Of a stretch of DNA of 64,000 nt, positions 12,228-23,439 are shown in pieces. The first letter of the stretch is position 1. Every line of letters starts with the position of its first letter. This DNA comes from Mugil cephalus (lineage: Eukaryota > Chordata > Actinopteri > Mugiliformes > Mugilidae). The stretch spans positions 34,763,599 through 34,827,598 of the forward strand of contig NC_061770.1 of the NCBI RefSeq assembly GCF_022458985.1, in the 5' to 3' direction. The notes under the pieces were generated by a model. That model was not told where the DNA came from, made no database searches, and was given only the letters and a program-made list of their open reading frames with translations. Position numbers and translations under genes: made by a program.

Positions 12228-12775
12228 AGTCTCCCCCAACAAATTAAAAATTCTTTAAATAAACATGAATCCAACATTTTTTAGTAAAAGGATAAGGGAA
12301 AGCTTAATATTCAATGCAAAATGATAATAATAATAATGTGTATTTATAAATAGCATTAGACTGAGTTTCATATAGGACACATGGTCTGGACCCCTGGTTT
12401 AAACTAGATGCCTTTTGTCCACATTTTTGCAGAACATTTGCTCTTTTTCGAGTTTCTTTAAAGGTTTCATGCTGAGCTGAGAGCAGCTGTCTCTGGACCA
12501 AAGTTAAGACGCCACCGTTTATTTTCCGCAAGAATCAGTTGTTTAATCATGCGCAACTGTCAGTGTCGGATAAAAGATTTCCTTCACGTGGCAGGATCCT
12601 AATCAGCTGATGCTCACGTCCGCGTCAGTGTACGAGTTTCTAAGTTACCAGTTACTAATTACGACCGCTGCTAAGTGGAACTAGTCTGCAGGAAGTAGCT
12701 TTTGTCCGCGACGTTAACGCTGGATGCACTCGCCCGCAAATTAACACGAAGCGTTTATGTCACAGGGTCAGTTAA
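11344..12775. other. cd68 3' UTR and following AT-rich DNA
   Basis: After the stop codon the sequence is T-rich and A-rich with homopolymers. A hAT-like fragment (GGGGCACTGCAGTAGGGTCG, then TTGATTAGGC and a TA run) lies at about 12135-12215. An AATAAA at about 12256-12262 could be a cd68 poly(A) signal, but this is not certain. No other gene is seen. Confidence 0.5.
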
Positions 12776-13165
12776 TTGCAAACCTACGTGATTCCCGTGT
12801 TCCCCTTCCCCTCTTCTCGCAGCCGTGCAGGTGGCACTTTCTTTTCTGTTTGTGCTCAGGTAACTTCTGCTTCTCCTTTTTTTTTTTTTCTTTTTTACCA
12901 CAATAAAGTTTCCCCCGTTCCTCTTATGTCATCTGATCACGTTATTTTCAGAAGAAACTTTTTAAACGTGCCTGATATTTAAGGGCTAAACTATATTGCT
13001 GTACGGAGGCGGAAGCAGAAATCTGACTCCCTCGTCAGAGGAGAAAATGATCATTGTTGTTATTTGTGGGAACTGACCCTTGTTGCATGTTAAATAGGGA
13101 TGTACGTTAGCTTTAATATTACTCTGTGTGCTTGTGGGCGGAGTCAGCGCCACGCTGTTATACCA

Positions 13166-13373
13166 GGGGTGTCAAACTCATTTTTAGTTTACAGCCTTGG
13201 ATCCTTAAAATAAGTGCGATTCATGCCACCTGTGGTTTACTTCCGGGTTTCATTTTATGTCCTCGACTCTTCTGAAACACAGGCTGACCCCTAGTGGACA
13301 CAGTAGGAACAGCACTTTTATTGAGGCCGGGTTTTGGCCCCCGGGCTTCATGTTTGACACCCCTGGATTTAGA
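13166..13373. mobile_element. hAT-like non-autonomous element
   Basis: Ends are inverted repeats: CAGGGGTGTCAAACTCATTT at the left and TGTTTGACACCCCTG at the right. This CAGGGGTGTCAAAC terminus is typical of hAT-type MITEs in vertebrates. Length is about 208 bases, with no transposase. A clear 8-bp target duplication could not be made out. Confidence 0.65.
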
Positions 13374-13466
13374 CTCCGAGATGATGAAGGAGCAGGCCAT
13401 GCATGCTGCTCGTGACTGCACTTCACACTGTCCTCCATCGGGTGGCGCTGCTGAGTATGGAAGTCA

Positions 13467-13500
13467 GCGGAGGAGGAGGAGGAGGAGGAGGAGGAGGAGC
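13467..13500. repeat. (GGA)n microsatellite
   Basis: Run of GGA triplets interrupted only at its left edge. Confidence 0.85.
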
Positions 13501-13626
13501 TAAAATGTACAATTAACCGTGTGAGCCCTTTTGCCTGTTGTTAACGTTTCGTCCCAATAAAGATGATTGTGTTTCTATCTGCTGTGTTTATTTGCTGCCT
13601 CACAAGTCACATCCAATCTTATTTTT

Positions 13627-13674
13627 CCTTCCTTCCTTCCTTCCTTCCTTCCTTCCTTCCTTCCTTCCTTCCCT
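13627..13674. repeat. (TTCC)n microsatellite
   Basis: About eleven near-perfect TTCC units, followed by C/T-rich sequence. Confidence 0.9.
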
Positions 13675-13779
13675 CCTCCAATCTCTCTCCTCTCATTCAT
13701 CTCATGGACTCATGTCCTGACATTTTCTTTTAGAGTTCATTGGTCCATCAGTGATGACCAGAATAAATAGCATTTATGA

Positions 13780-14300
13780 CATAAATATATATATATATAT
13801 ATATTTAGGCATGAAGTGATTTATTTTTATTCATTTATTTATTCATGGCATATATCTGTAGGTGTTTTTGTGTATGTATTTATTTATTTTTAATTATGGC
13901 GTGGACTGCCATAATTAAAAATGAATAAATGAATGAATAAATAAATCAGTAGCATTTATATCATATATTTGGGTATTTCTTTAATTATTTATGGCATATG
14001 TCTGTAATTATGGCATAGTTGGTGCTCCATAAATACTACTGTGGATTAACTGTGTCATAATTCAATAATTAATTAATAATTAAATAAATAAATAAATAGC
14101 ATTCATTTTTTTTATTTACTTATTTTTAATTATGGCATAGTTGGTGCTCCATAAATACTACTGTGAATTAACTGTGTCATAATTGAATAATTAATTAATA
14201 AATGAATGGATAAATAAATAAATAAATAAATAGCATTCATTTTTTTTTTATTTATTTATTTTTAATTATGGCAGAGTTGGTGCTCCATAAATACTTACCC
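13780..14300. repeat. tandem repeat of about 125-bp units upstream of the MS4A gene
   Basis: A (TA)n at about 13784-13804 leads into at least three copies of a unit with AATTATGGCATAGTTGGTG, CTCCATAAATACT, TTAACTGTGTCATAATT and an AAATAAATAAATAG tail. The unit starts lie near 14014, 14135 and 14264. Confidence 0.7.
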
Positions 14301-14575
14301 TGCGCTATATTATGTCTCAGTAACTACAGTGTTATTGCCAGTGTCCATGCAGCCTGAAAGCAGAAGTCCAGCTCTACTGAGCCAATCTGGTGGCCCCTCT
14401 TTAATCAGCTGATCCTGGGTCTGAGAGGAGTCGTGTTGCACTGACGGACCAGTGGAGGCGGAACTGGACCTGAGCTACACCCAACACTGCGCACACTTTC
14501 CCATCTGCAGCCTGGGAGCAACACGACAAACAAACAACAACAAAATAAAAAGGAGTAAGAGAGAGACGTCGTGTC

Positions 14576-17500
14576 ATGATGGAAGGTAAAAACACAAATA
14601 AATACGTTTTGTTTCGTGAATTCGCAGTTTCATAGTTGTCGGTTGGAGGAAAAAAAAAAAAAAAAAAAACGAGAGGAAGCTCCGCGCTGTTTGCTCGTGG
14701 GTGATGAAATACAGATGTTGTCCTACTCGGTGGCCCAATCTTACTTCCGCTTTGAAAACTTTACAGATTCTGTTTTTAATTCCCACACAAAATGAGTTTT
14801 AGGTGAAAGCGTGTGAGTTTCATACAGTCAGGATGCGGGTAAAAGCTCTTTCACTTTCCTCTGCAGCTTCTTTATGAACCAATCACAGCTCCGGAGCCGC
14901 ATTTGGGTAAATGTTGCATGCGATATGTTGCATATATTCAACCAAAACATATATAAATGTTTGTTTTTCAAAACAAACAAAGAAAACCAGACGAACCCAA
15001 CAACTTCATTTATTTATTTTACTGTGTTCCAACTTTGATTCCTCAAGAACTAAACCACTTGGCGTGATTCTGACTTTTGTGGTAGAAACTTCAGAGTTTT
15101 GGGCTTTAAAAAGAGACCGAGACCATGCACGAGCTCCAAAACATTCATGAGCAGAATTCAGTTTTACTTTGGTCATGAGTTTTTTTGTTTTTATGAAAAC
15201 ATGCTGAAATGATAAAAGGTTAAAAGCCCTCTTTGCCTCTTTGTGCAGTAAGAACTTCTTCAGATCATATGGTTCTGTAGTTACTGATACACCAGTGGCT
15301 AAATATTTAAAGTGAGATAGCTTCTAACGCACAGGTGCCAAACATAAGGCCCGTGGGCCAAAAGTGGCCCACCAGAGTGTCCAGTCTGCCCTGTCGTGGG
15401 GTGAATTTGCAAAAAACAAAACAAAAAATAAATAAATAAAACATGCATTGAAAACATTAACTTTAGTTCTAAAAGGGAATAACTCCTGTTCCTAGATTTC
15501 ACACGCTTTAAGTAAAGAGTTGTGGACATGACACAACACTGAGGCCCAAAACTGAACTTCTAAATGTTTTATAAAATACTGCACTCCGTTATCAGAAATA
15601 GCCGTTGCCTTATTTTTTGGACACATTTCTAATGATCCACAGCAGCAACAACATGTAAAACACTTTAACTTGTGTTTTATTTTTTGAAAGTCTTTCAACG
15701 GATATTTCGGAAAAGTTTACGTTGTTCATTACCTCGATCAAAATTTACATTTATTAAAGAACCTCATTAATTCAAATTAGAAAAAACTAAACTAGCTTCA
15801 AATTTTTTTAGTGCATAGTCTCCAACAGGGGGCACGTGGCCCCTAGAGGGTCCCGGAGGTACTGCAGGAAGGGGTCGCAAAATCTATGGTATAGTTTATT
15901 TCCCCCACAAATTTAAATTTCTTTACGTACACATTAACATATCTTATTAAAGGGATGATGGATAGTTTAATGTTGAAAATGTCCAATCAACCAAAGGTTT
16001 TGTGACCCCTCTCGAGTTCCTCTGCAGACCCCCTAGGGGTCGCGGACCCCCTGTTGAAGACCTATTTGCTAATGTATGTGCTGTAAAGTGAACGTAGTGG
16101 AATTAAAAGTGCAATGCTTTTAATTCCACTACGTTCAAGAGTACAAGCATAAAATGGACATAAATACACAAGTAACTTAAACGTAACTGAGGCGTCATTG
16201 TTGGACGTGCATCCGTCCTCTCACCCGCTGCTAAACCCACTAAACGTACTTCTGGTTTCAGACGAAGGAGCAGTCGTGGAAGAAGTAGGCGCCAGTCTGG
16301 CTCAGAGTCCTCTGGTCGCCGTCACCTTCCAGAAAAACGCCCACAGGAAAGAGAAGTTCCTGGAGGCGGAGCCCAAAGCTCTGGGGGTATGAAATAAGTG
16401 TGTCTCACATCTCTGCTTTTCCTTTGGTCTATGGCCTTAACCCGGGTCATCGTCTCTGCCTGTGTTTGTTTCAGATCACCCAGATCTGCCTGAGTCTGTA
16501 CAACATCACCGGTGCCGTTGTGCTGCAGACTAAAGGCCTGGGCCACATAGCATTGGACATACCTTACTTTATATTGTCTCTGTTGGTGAGCATGCAGAGA
16601 ACTCAGATGTTAGACTTGTTACTATAGTGTTACTATAGTAAGGAGGCAGATATCGAGTTTATTTTGATTGCACGGCTTTGTTCCCGTTGCAGGTGCTAAT
16701 AGCCGGGGCCGTGGCGATATCAGCGCAGAACCTCCATCTATCAACGGTAAGTCAGACGAGACGACAGACGAGACAGAAATAATTAAGCTAAAGCTAACAC
16801 GGACCACGTTTATAGCTCCTAGCATCAGTCGAGGAAATGTCTCAGCATTTTTCTCAATTTTTAATTATTACTTTTAGCCAAACTGCAACTAACGACAAGT
16901 AATTTGTCGGCTATTTTATATTTTGTCTTTAGACAAAATAAGTTAAGTGAACTAAGTATACACAATTCTTTACAAGTACAAACATGACAAATCTTAAACG
17001 ATCTTAAACGATAGCTTGTTAGCTTGCAGCTTCAATGGTTTACTTTGTATTTGGACTTAAACACAAGAAGGATTCATTCCAGGAACTACTTTTACAATCT
17101 ATTACACACTCTGTGTGTACATTTATTAAACTAGCTTATTAATTCAAATTAGAAAAAAAATATCTTTGGTTGATTGGACATTTTTTATGTATATATTTTG
17201 TAAATTTTCCTCACAAAGTTAAATTTCTTTAAATGCACATTAACATGAATCCTAAACCATTGCACCTTGAATTGTTTGCTTTGCATTTGGACATATGGAC
17301 AAGAAGGATTAATTCCAGGACGGTTATGGACGATTTTAGTTTGCTAAATGCTAATCTATTACTAAAAAGCTATTGTAGAACTCTTATCTGAACTCATGGA
17401 TAAACAACAATGAACATTGTTGAACAAAGGCCTTTCTGATTAACTCTAGCCATACATGACGACGGATTAAAATTCTTGGAAATTCTGATATTCGTGTATA

Positions 17501-20500
17501 ACTCGTGTAAAGCTTTGCGTCCCTAGTGCCGTCTGGGAGCATGGTTTCAATATGTTTCGTAAAAAGTCAGAAGGCTATAACTTCATGTAGCACAAAACAG
17601 TTAAAGTACGTAGATGAGACTTATTTAACATCTTAGTTAACTTACTGACCCTTTTTTTCCCAATACCAGTACCGATACCAACCCTTAAAACAATACCAAT
17701 TGAGTACTTCATCTGATTCTTTTTTCACTTCATTCAATATCAATCATGTGAATAGAGAGCACTCCTCCCCATTCAAAATATATTTTTACACAAATATATT
17801 TTGAATTTGCTCAAATTATTGACAATTATACAAACAACAAACCTGTACAACAAAGTATTATTTGGGCTGTGTAATTTCCACCATCACAACCATGAACCTC
17901 CTCATCTTATTCTGGGTAATACGATAAAAAATTAGCGAGCAAGTTAGCATTAGCATTAGCACACACAGCTGCCTACTATAACATGCCGAAAACGATTTAC
18001 TAAACAATGAATATTAAAAGCTGTCTTTTTTTTTTTTTTTCTAAATCTTGGTACAAAAACTACAGACTGAAGTACTTATTTGACAGGTGCAGTTTTGATA
18101 CTACTCAGTACTGGGTTGTTTCGGTCGATACCTAACAGATGTCGGGTATCAATACCCAGCCCTACTTGTGACAGCCTTCGAGTTTTGATTAAATCTGCAA
18201 ACGCCCCCTTGTTCAATCCAATGACCGGGATAGGGATGCACATTTTGAAAGACAATGAGCTCAACATCTTATCAAATCAAATAATATTTTAGTCTGAGTA
18301 GTAGCTGAATATTTTTCAGGTATAAGTTTTCTGTGGCCGTGTCTCAATTCAGAGTTCAGTTTCTGGTTTGGCCAGATGGTGATACTGCCGCTGGTTAATC
18401 CGCGTTCCCTTCTAGACACAGCAGGTGAACACACAACCTTATTAGTTTAAACCTTATTAGAGTATTGAGGCCTTGTTAACAATAATTGGAGACGGGAGTG
18501 TGATGTCACAATGGAGATACTGTCTGTTTTCTGGCTGTCTGGTAAGTGGGTCACCGTGTGATTAGAAAGGTCACTGACTCCTGAAGGCGTGGAAGCTGTA
18601 TGGTGTGGTATATCCAACTGGACTTTTTCACCCAAGTAACTTCTTCAGTTTTAAGGGATGAGTAGAAAGTTTGGTGCTACCTGTCATAACCTTAATGACT
18701 AGATACTAACCTGTTGTTGGAGGAGACTGTTTGACCCTGTCCTCTTTCTCCAATGAATTTGGACATATTGTGACCAGGGTGACTTGAGAACCTTCACAGA
18801 TGTATGGTGTAGGATTGCAGAGCCTTCTTGAAAGCAGCTGGATCTATCACTGGCTGCAGGCATCAAACATCCCCCATCCCCTTGTAGACGATCTATGATC
18901 AAGGCCTAGTTCGGAAGATGTATTGGATGTTGAAGGATGGTAGACTTGTAAGCACTGCAAACTATTACCGTCCAGGTCTAGCTGAACCACCAAGGACTTC
19001 ATGCTGGGCTGATCAAAAAACATTTTCTGCTTCTACCTTTTCTGACACATCAATGGCATGCCAACGGGAGCAATCAGGTCTTCCTCCAGAGCCAATGTGG
19101 CCAAAGGTTAAGGCACCTGAAAGGGCAATGATATCAACATTATTTGCCAAAGTGACCAAAGTATATAAAGTTTATTTTGTCTCTTTATGTAACATAAAGT
19201 ATGAGTTTGGCATAAAATTGCTAAAATCACTGCCTTTGAAAGTGGAGGCCATTTAAAGGGAATATGAAGCCCTCAGTCAAGTAAACCGCATTTTATAGAC
19301 GTAGTTACGCTCAAATGTTAGCATATTAAGAGAAAATACAATGTTTCTGTTAGCATAGGTACTGTGGCCTCTGACGTCATGGAGTTGGTTGGCATGGCGA
19401 TTCCCATAGACAGTGAAAGGGAGAAGAACGAGCTAGCGAAAGGCGGATGGTGAAGGCTAGAAAGTAGATCGTTTTAGTCAGGTAGTGAAAGATATGTCTA
19501 TCAAATATAAAGACAGTGAACATAGATGGTGAAACACGGATACAGTAAAAGACAGCGACTCTTAGTGGGACCACTACTCGGTTTCAGTTCAAAACCATAA
19601 TCAATACGGGATTTATACTGGGCGCAAGAACTCTTTCCATTTCATCCTGGTACATTTCTCAGGATGTTCAGAGGGATCCAGTCGACCCTGTGACGTATTC
19701 GATTAGTAAACTTCTTAAAGGCAAACACCACACCCATGTTAAATTTAGTCACTCAACATATTCCCCAAAGTTGGATAAGTGAGAAAAAGCGTTTTTCAAA
19801 TGTGTCCAGACATTGTTTTATTTTGCCAAGTTTCTTCGTTTCCTGTCGGTCATGTTTCCTTGTGGTTTTGTCATGTCTGTCCATGTCATGTTGTGTTTCC
19901 TGTTTTATTTTGTTAAGTTCTGGTGTTCCTGTCTGTGTTCCTTATTTGTCCCTTGATTGTTCATTGGTTTCACCTGTGTTGATTGTCATCATGTGTTTCA
20001 CCTGTGTCTTGTTAGCCCTGAGCCCTCTTGTGTACATATAGCCCTGCTTTCCCTTTGTTCCTTGTCGTGTTGTTTAATGTCTCCATGCCATGTTTCCACG
20101 TCTTGTTCCATGCTACCATACCATGATTCATGATTCTTTTGATTTTGGGATTTTCCTGCCTTGCTTGCAGCGCCTTTTGTTTGTCAATTATTAAATACCC
20201 CTTTTCCTTGGAACTCCCTGTCTCATCATTAGTCCTGCATCTGGGTCCTCACCCCAACACCCATCCTACTTGACAGCCCTAATCCAGCAGTGCAAGTGTT
20301 AGCTTTAGCTTAGCATAGGCGCTGTAATGTAGAGTTACCAATTAGCCAGTTGTTTGCAAAAGTGATAAATAAACTCAAGAGTACAAATGTCAGTGCAATT
20401 AATACGAACAGATTGTCCCTAGACTTGGGACTATGAGACACTACGCAGCACCTGAAAACCCCCAACTTCCGTCAACACATTGGTGTGACTGGTTTTCAGG

Positions 20501-23173
20501 TGTGAAAAGTTTATTTATCACTTTTGTGAACGACTGGCTTATTGGCAACACTGTCACAGCATCTATGCTAAGCTAAAGCTAACGCTTTTGATATACAGTT
20601 TTGTCTTGCTAGCGTAGCGTTTTATCTAGTGTTTGATCCGTTTAAGGATCCTCTGGCTAATTGGCAACACTATATTACAGCATCAATGCTAAGCTAAACC
20701 TAACAGCTGCACTGCTGGATTAGGACAATGTCTGAACAGATTTAAAAACGCCTTTTCTCACTTATCCAACTCTGGGGAATACGGTGAGTGGGGGGTGTAA
20801 CGATTCGTTTTAACAACGATTCGATTCGATTCACGATTCATCGTTGCCGATACGATTCAAGGCAGTTTTAGTTCATTTAGAACGAAACAATTCAGTGACT
20901 TGAAATCGATTCAGTAACTTTTTAGCCAAAAATTAAACCAGTGTGACTGAGATAAATACCTACTCAGTGTTTCCTCTACATTCATTTAGGAGTAGCGGCC
21001 TCCAACAGATAAATATCTTACTCAGTATCTACTCTTTGGGGTCCTTGATCTACAGGTTACAGTCACTTTGTAAACTTCCTCAAGTGTCTTGATCCGCTGG
21101 ACGACGCTCGGTTTATCAGTAAAGAACAAGGTTATTATGGCCCCGAAGTTTAACACCACGTGTCAGTTTCTGTTTTATTATCTCCTCTTTTGAGCGCTGA
21201 TGTTAGCGAATATTAGCATTAGCATATACATTAATTTTGCCATTGATGTTAGCCGGAAGCTAACGCATATTTGTATAACGGTGTTTTCGGTATATGAAAC
21301 TAATTTGTAGATTTTGTTTGTCCAGTTTTGCAGCGTTTCTCAAGTAAATTTTCATTTCCCCTTTTAAATCTTCACTGTCAGACAAACAAAGGCTTTGTTA
21401 GAGACTTGAGTTCAGACATTGCTGACGTTGCACTACTGGAAAACACAAAAGAACTGAGACCACTTCCTCTGTGACGTCCAACATAGGGCTGCCTAAGGCT
21501 GAATGGACTTGTCCACGTTAATAGTGTCCACGTGTACCAGATTCTGCTGTATTATATTGTACTTTACAAAAAAGGGAAAAGGAAGGAAAATATGTAGTAG
21601 GACAAAGGGACAGGAGGACAGAGGGACTGGAAGATGGGGGACTGGAAGACAAGGGGGCAGTAGGAAGATAGGGAGGACGAAAGGACGGTGAAAGATAGTT
21701 GCAGGGGGACAGAGGGACAGGAAGATGGGGGACAGGAGGACAGAGGGACAAGAAGATTGGGGGTGCAGAAGGACAGGGGGACTCTAAGACAGGAGAGGAT
21801 GGGAGACAGGAGGATGGGGACAGGACAACGTGGGACAGGAGGACAGGTAGGAGGAAGTGGGCGGGGCTTTGGAGGAAAGTAGTTATGGAAAAATAGACAA
21901 AGGAACAGAGAAGAAGAAGTGAAACCCACTGGAGCCTCTAATATCTTCATTTCAGGGTCAAATCATAACATCGTCCTCCCCAAGTCTAAGTCCAGCACCT
22001 GGACCTGGTCCTGGTCCAGGTCCACCATTTGTGTCCCGTTAAACGTCTTCTCCCTGTTCTTGGTCTCAGCTCAGGGCCTGCTTGGGGATGGAGATCTTGG
22101 CGAGCGGCGCCTCTATCATCAACTTTGCCTTCACTGTGGTTAAAATGGGGGACATGTACTACTACTGCTGGCACTACGAGACTGGCAACAACACCGAGTA
22201 TTACCGGAGGATCTGCGAAGAGGTTCAGGCGAGTGACCAACTCTTTGAAATTGAAGTATTCTTTAAGCACCACACTTCAGTAATATTACTTTTGTTCGTT
22301 GTTGTTGTTTTTAATCTTTTAGGGTATTTTAACATATTTGGTTCAAAGTCTTCTCTGACTTACAGGCCACCCAGTCCCACTTTCATGCCGGGGGGATGCT
22401 GGTCCAGGTCACCCTGCTGGCCCTCTCCATCACTCTGGCTTCCTACTGCTGCAAAGTCATCAACTGTTGTGGGCCAGCTCCTAACGTGGTGAGTGGATCC
22501 AGATCCAGATCCAGATCCAGATGTCCTGAGGGGGGGAGAGGTTTAGGATCAAGTTTCGGGTCAGGAAGAGTTTTCAGGGCCAGGGCCAGGTATAAGATCG
22601 GGTCCAAGTCCAGGTCCAGGATTACGGTAGGGTCTAGGTTCAGTATCAGGATCAGGATAAATACCTACTCTACTGGTCCTGGTCCAGGTCCATGTCCAGG
22701 TCCAGGTCCTGGATTAGGTCCAGGATCAGTTCAAGTTTCAGTTAAAGGTCCAGGTCTATGTCTTTGTCTAGGTCCACGTCTAGGTCCAGGATCAGGTAAA
22801 CATCCAGGTTTAGGTCTATATCTGGGTTCAGGATCAGGGTCAGATTTAGGATCAAGTTCAGGTCCAGGTCCACGTCCAGGTCAGGTCTTTGTCTAGGTCC
22901 ACGTCTAGGTCCACGATCAGGGTTTCAGGTCATGCTTCGGGATCAGGTCTAGGATCAGGTCCAGGTCTTCTCTTCATCAGACTCTTCTCCACTACCGTAG
23001 TGAAGAGGTCCTTCAGAAAAGTCCAAACCTACCAGAGTTTGACACTTGTTTCTATTTGATCGTTCAACTACTCTTTGGTCAACCTTGGTCCTTTTCCTTG
23101 TCTTCTGTCCCCCCTCCAGCCAGTGATCATGATACAGACCCCCCCTCCCCAACAGTCCGGCACAGAAGAATGA
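14576..23173 (+). CDS. MS4A (CD20-like) four-transmembrane protein, seven coding exons
   Basis: Coding exons read as 14576-14585, 16262-16386, 16475-16585, 16693-16746, 22070-22228, 22366-22488 and 23120-23173, giving about 211 residues. The start MMEDEGAVVEE comes from ATGATGGAAG joined to exon 2. TM1 is in TQICLSLYNITGAVVLQ. TM2 spans IPYFILSLLVLIAGAVAIS. TM3 follows LRACLGMEILASGASIINFA. A loop with tyrosines and cysteines (YYYCWHYETGNN) follows, then TM4 in MLVQVTLLALSITLASY. The tail ends PPPQQSGTEE. The TM2-loop-TM3 splice and the LxACLGMxI block fit the MS4A family, whose members are channel-like or receptor-associated proteins, often in leukocytes. Which MS4A member it is cannot be fixed by eye. 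Exon 5 ends either CAG|gcgagt (a GC-AG intron, used here) or GAG|gttcag six bases earlier; both keep frame. Intron 4 is 5.3 kb and full of repeats. Confidence 0.82.
15818..16065. mobile_element. foldback hAT-like MITE
   Basis: Left arm: TCTCCAACAGGGGGCACGTG, CCCCTAGAGGG, TACTGCAGGAAGGGGTCGCA. Right arm, inverted: TTTTGTGACCCCTCTCGAG, CTCTGCAGACCCCCTAGGGG, CCCCCTGTTGAAGA. About 250 bases with a short AT-rich centre. Fragments recur at about 7020-7070 and 12135-12190. Confidence 0.65.
16089..16137. repeat. perfect 21-bp inverted repeat (hairpin)
   Basis: Arms 16089-16109 and 16117-16137 are exact reverse complements with a 7-base loop (TGCAATG). The left arm opens TGAACGTAGTGG and the right arm closes CCACTACGTTCA. 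It lies in MS4A intron 1, 24 bases after a foldback MITE. Confidence 0.9.
17650..18170. mobile_element. family D element (ATACCGATACC type)
   Basis: Left end has CAATACCAGTACCGATACCA. The right end has GTCGATACCTAACAGATG and GGGTATCAATACCCAGCCCT. Same style of ends as 31330-32085, 38159-38410 and 44180-44730. Boundaries are approximate. Confidence 0.45.
18680..19260. repeat. unclassified dispersed repeat
   Basis: Contains GGACATATTGTGACCAGGGT then ACCTTCACAG, which matches a shorter stretch at about 3545-3590 (GGACATATCGTGACCTCAG, ACCTTCACAAG). An open frame at 18918-19256 encodes nothing I recognise. Probably an old transposon piece in MS4A intron 4. Confidence 0.35.
19745..20785. mobile_element. 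palindromic MITE family B, copy 2, interrupted
   Basis: Outer blocks GTCACTCAACATATTCCCCA at the left and TCCAACTCTGGGGAATACGG at the right match copy 1 (4690-5115). Inner blocks TTAGCTTTAGCTTAGCAT and CTAATTGGCAACACTATATT also match. The left arm is broken by an insertion of about 450 bases (19825-20275). A partial internal duplication makes the right arm longer than in copy 1. Confidence 0.6.
19825..20275 (+). mobile_element. inserted repeat, possibly a solo LTR or the tail of a retroelement
   Basis: T-rich, CCTGTGTC-rich sequence with AATTATTAAATACCCC and a conserved-looking end CCTGCATCTGGGTCCTCACC. It sits inside MITE family B copy 2. Such ends occur in fish retroelement LTRs and tails, but the family cannot be named by eye. 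It carries no coding region and is a fossil younger than the host MITE copy. Confidence 0.35.
20793..20960. mobile_element. fragment of a GTAACGATTCG-type DNA transposon
   Basis: GGGGGTGTAACGATTCG followed by repeated CGATTCGATTC blocks resembles the end of a fish hAT-like MITE. The other end is not clear. Confidence 0.4.
21595..21880. repeat. purine-rich minisatellite in MS4A intron 4
   Basis: Repeats of GGACAGGAGGACAGAGGG and GGAAGATGGGGGACAGG with a variable 15-30 base period. The open frames on both strands are low complexity. Confidence 0.85.
22490..22975. repeat. GGTCCA-based minisatellite in MS4A intron 6
   Basis: Tandem six-base units GGTCCA, GGATCA and GGTCTA fill about three quarters of the intron 22489-23119. 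A frame reading Gly-Pro repeats through it is a by-product of the hexamer. Confidence 0.85.
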
Positions 23174-23318
23174 TGAACCTCTGCGAGCGAAGGTTACGAA
23201 GTTAAACCTGCATTAATCAATCTGCCTTTTGTTTGTTTTATCAATGGATCCAATAATTACTACATGTAATGTGAAAGAGGGTGAACCCATAACACTCTCT
23301 AGTATCTACTGAGCTTTT

Positions 23319-23344
23319 TAGGGTTAGATTAGGGGTTAGGGTTG
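23319..23344. repeat. short TTAGGG-like run
   Basis: TTAGGGTTAGATTAGG followed by GGTTAGGGTT in or just beyond the MS4A 3' UTR. Too short to be more than a degenerate telomere-like motif. Confidence 0.5.
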
Positions 23345-23428
23345 ACTTTTATCTTATTGCTGTGCTTTACTGTGTCAACCCCAGTTACACCTGCTTCATT
23401 TCATTATTATTGTTGTCTCAGGAGTAAA

Positions 23429-23434
23429 ATTAAA
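23429..23434 (+). terminator. possible MS4A poly(A) signal (ATTAAA)
   Basis: ATTAAA about 255 bases past the stop codon, the first plausible signal after the gene. Confidence 0.35.
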
Positions 23435-23439
23435 CTAAA

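Larger units (their letters stand above)
14587..16261. other. MS4A intron 1 content
   Basis: Contains a poly(A) run at about 14651-14669 and a hAT-like fragment near 15331-15400 (GGTGCCAAACATAAGGCCCG, TGGGCC). The foldback at 15818-16065 and the hairpin at 16089-16137 are annotated separately. No exon is evident. Confidence 0.5.

Noticed and set aside
18918-19256. Open frame of 112 residues in MS4A intron 4
   Set aside because: Lies in a dispersed repeat that also occurs near 3545; no recognised domain.
21919-22143. A further MS4A exon before TM3 reading through CCTGGTCCTGGTCCAGG
   Set aside because: The acceptor at 22069 gives LRACLGMEIL in phase with exon 4 and matches the family. The longer frame gives no MS4A sequence and hits a stop in the TM3 frame.
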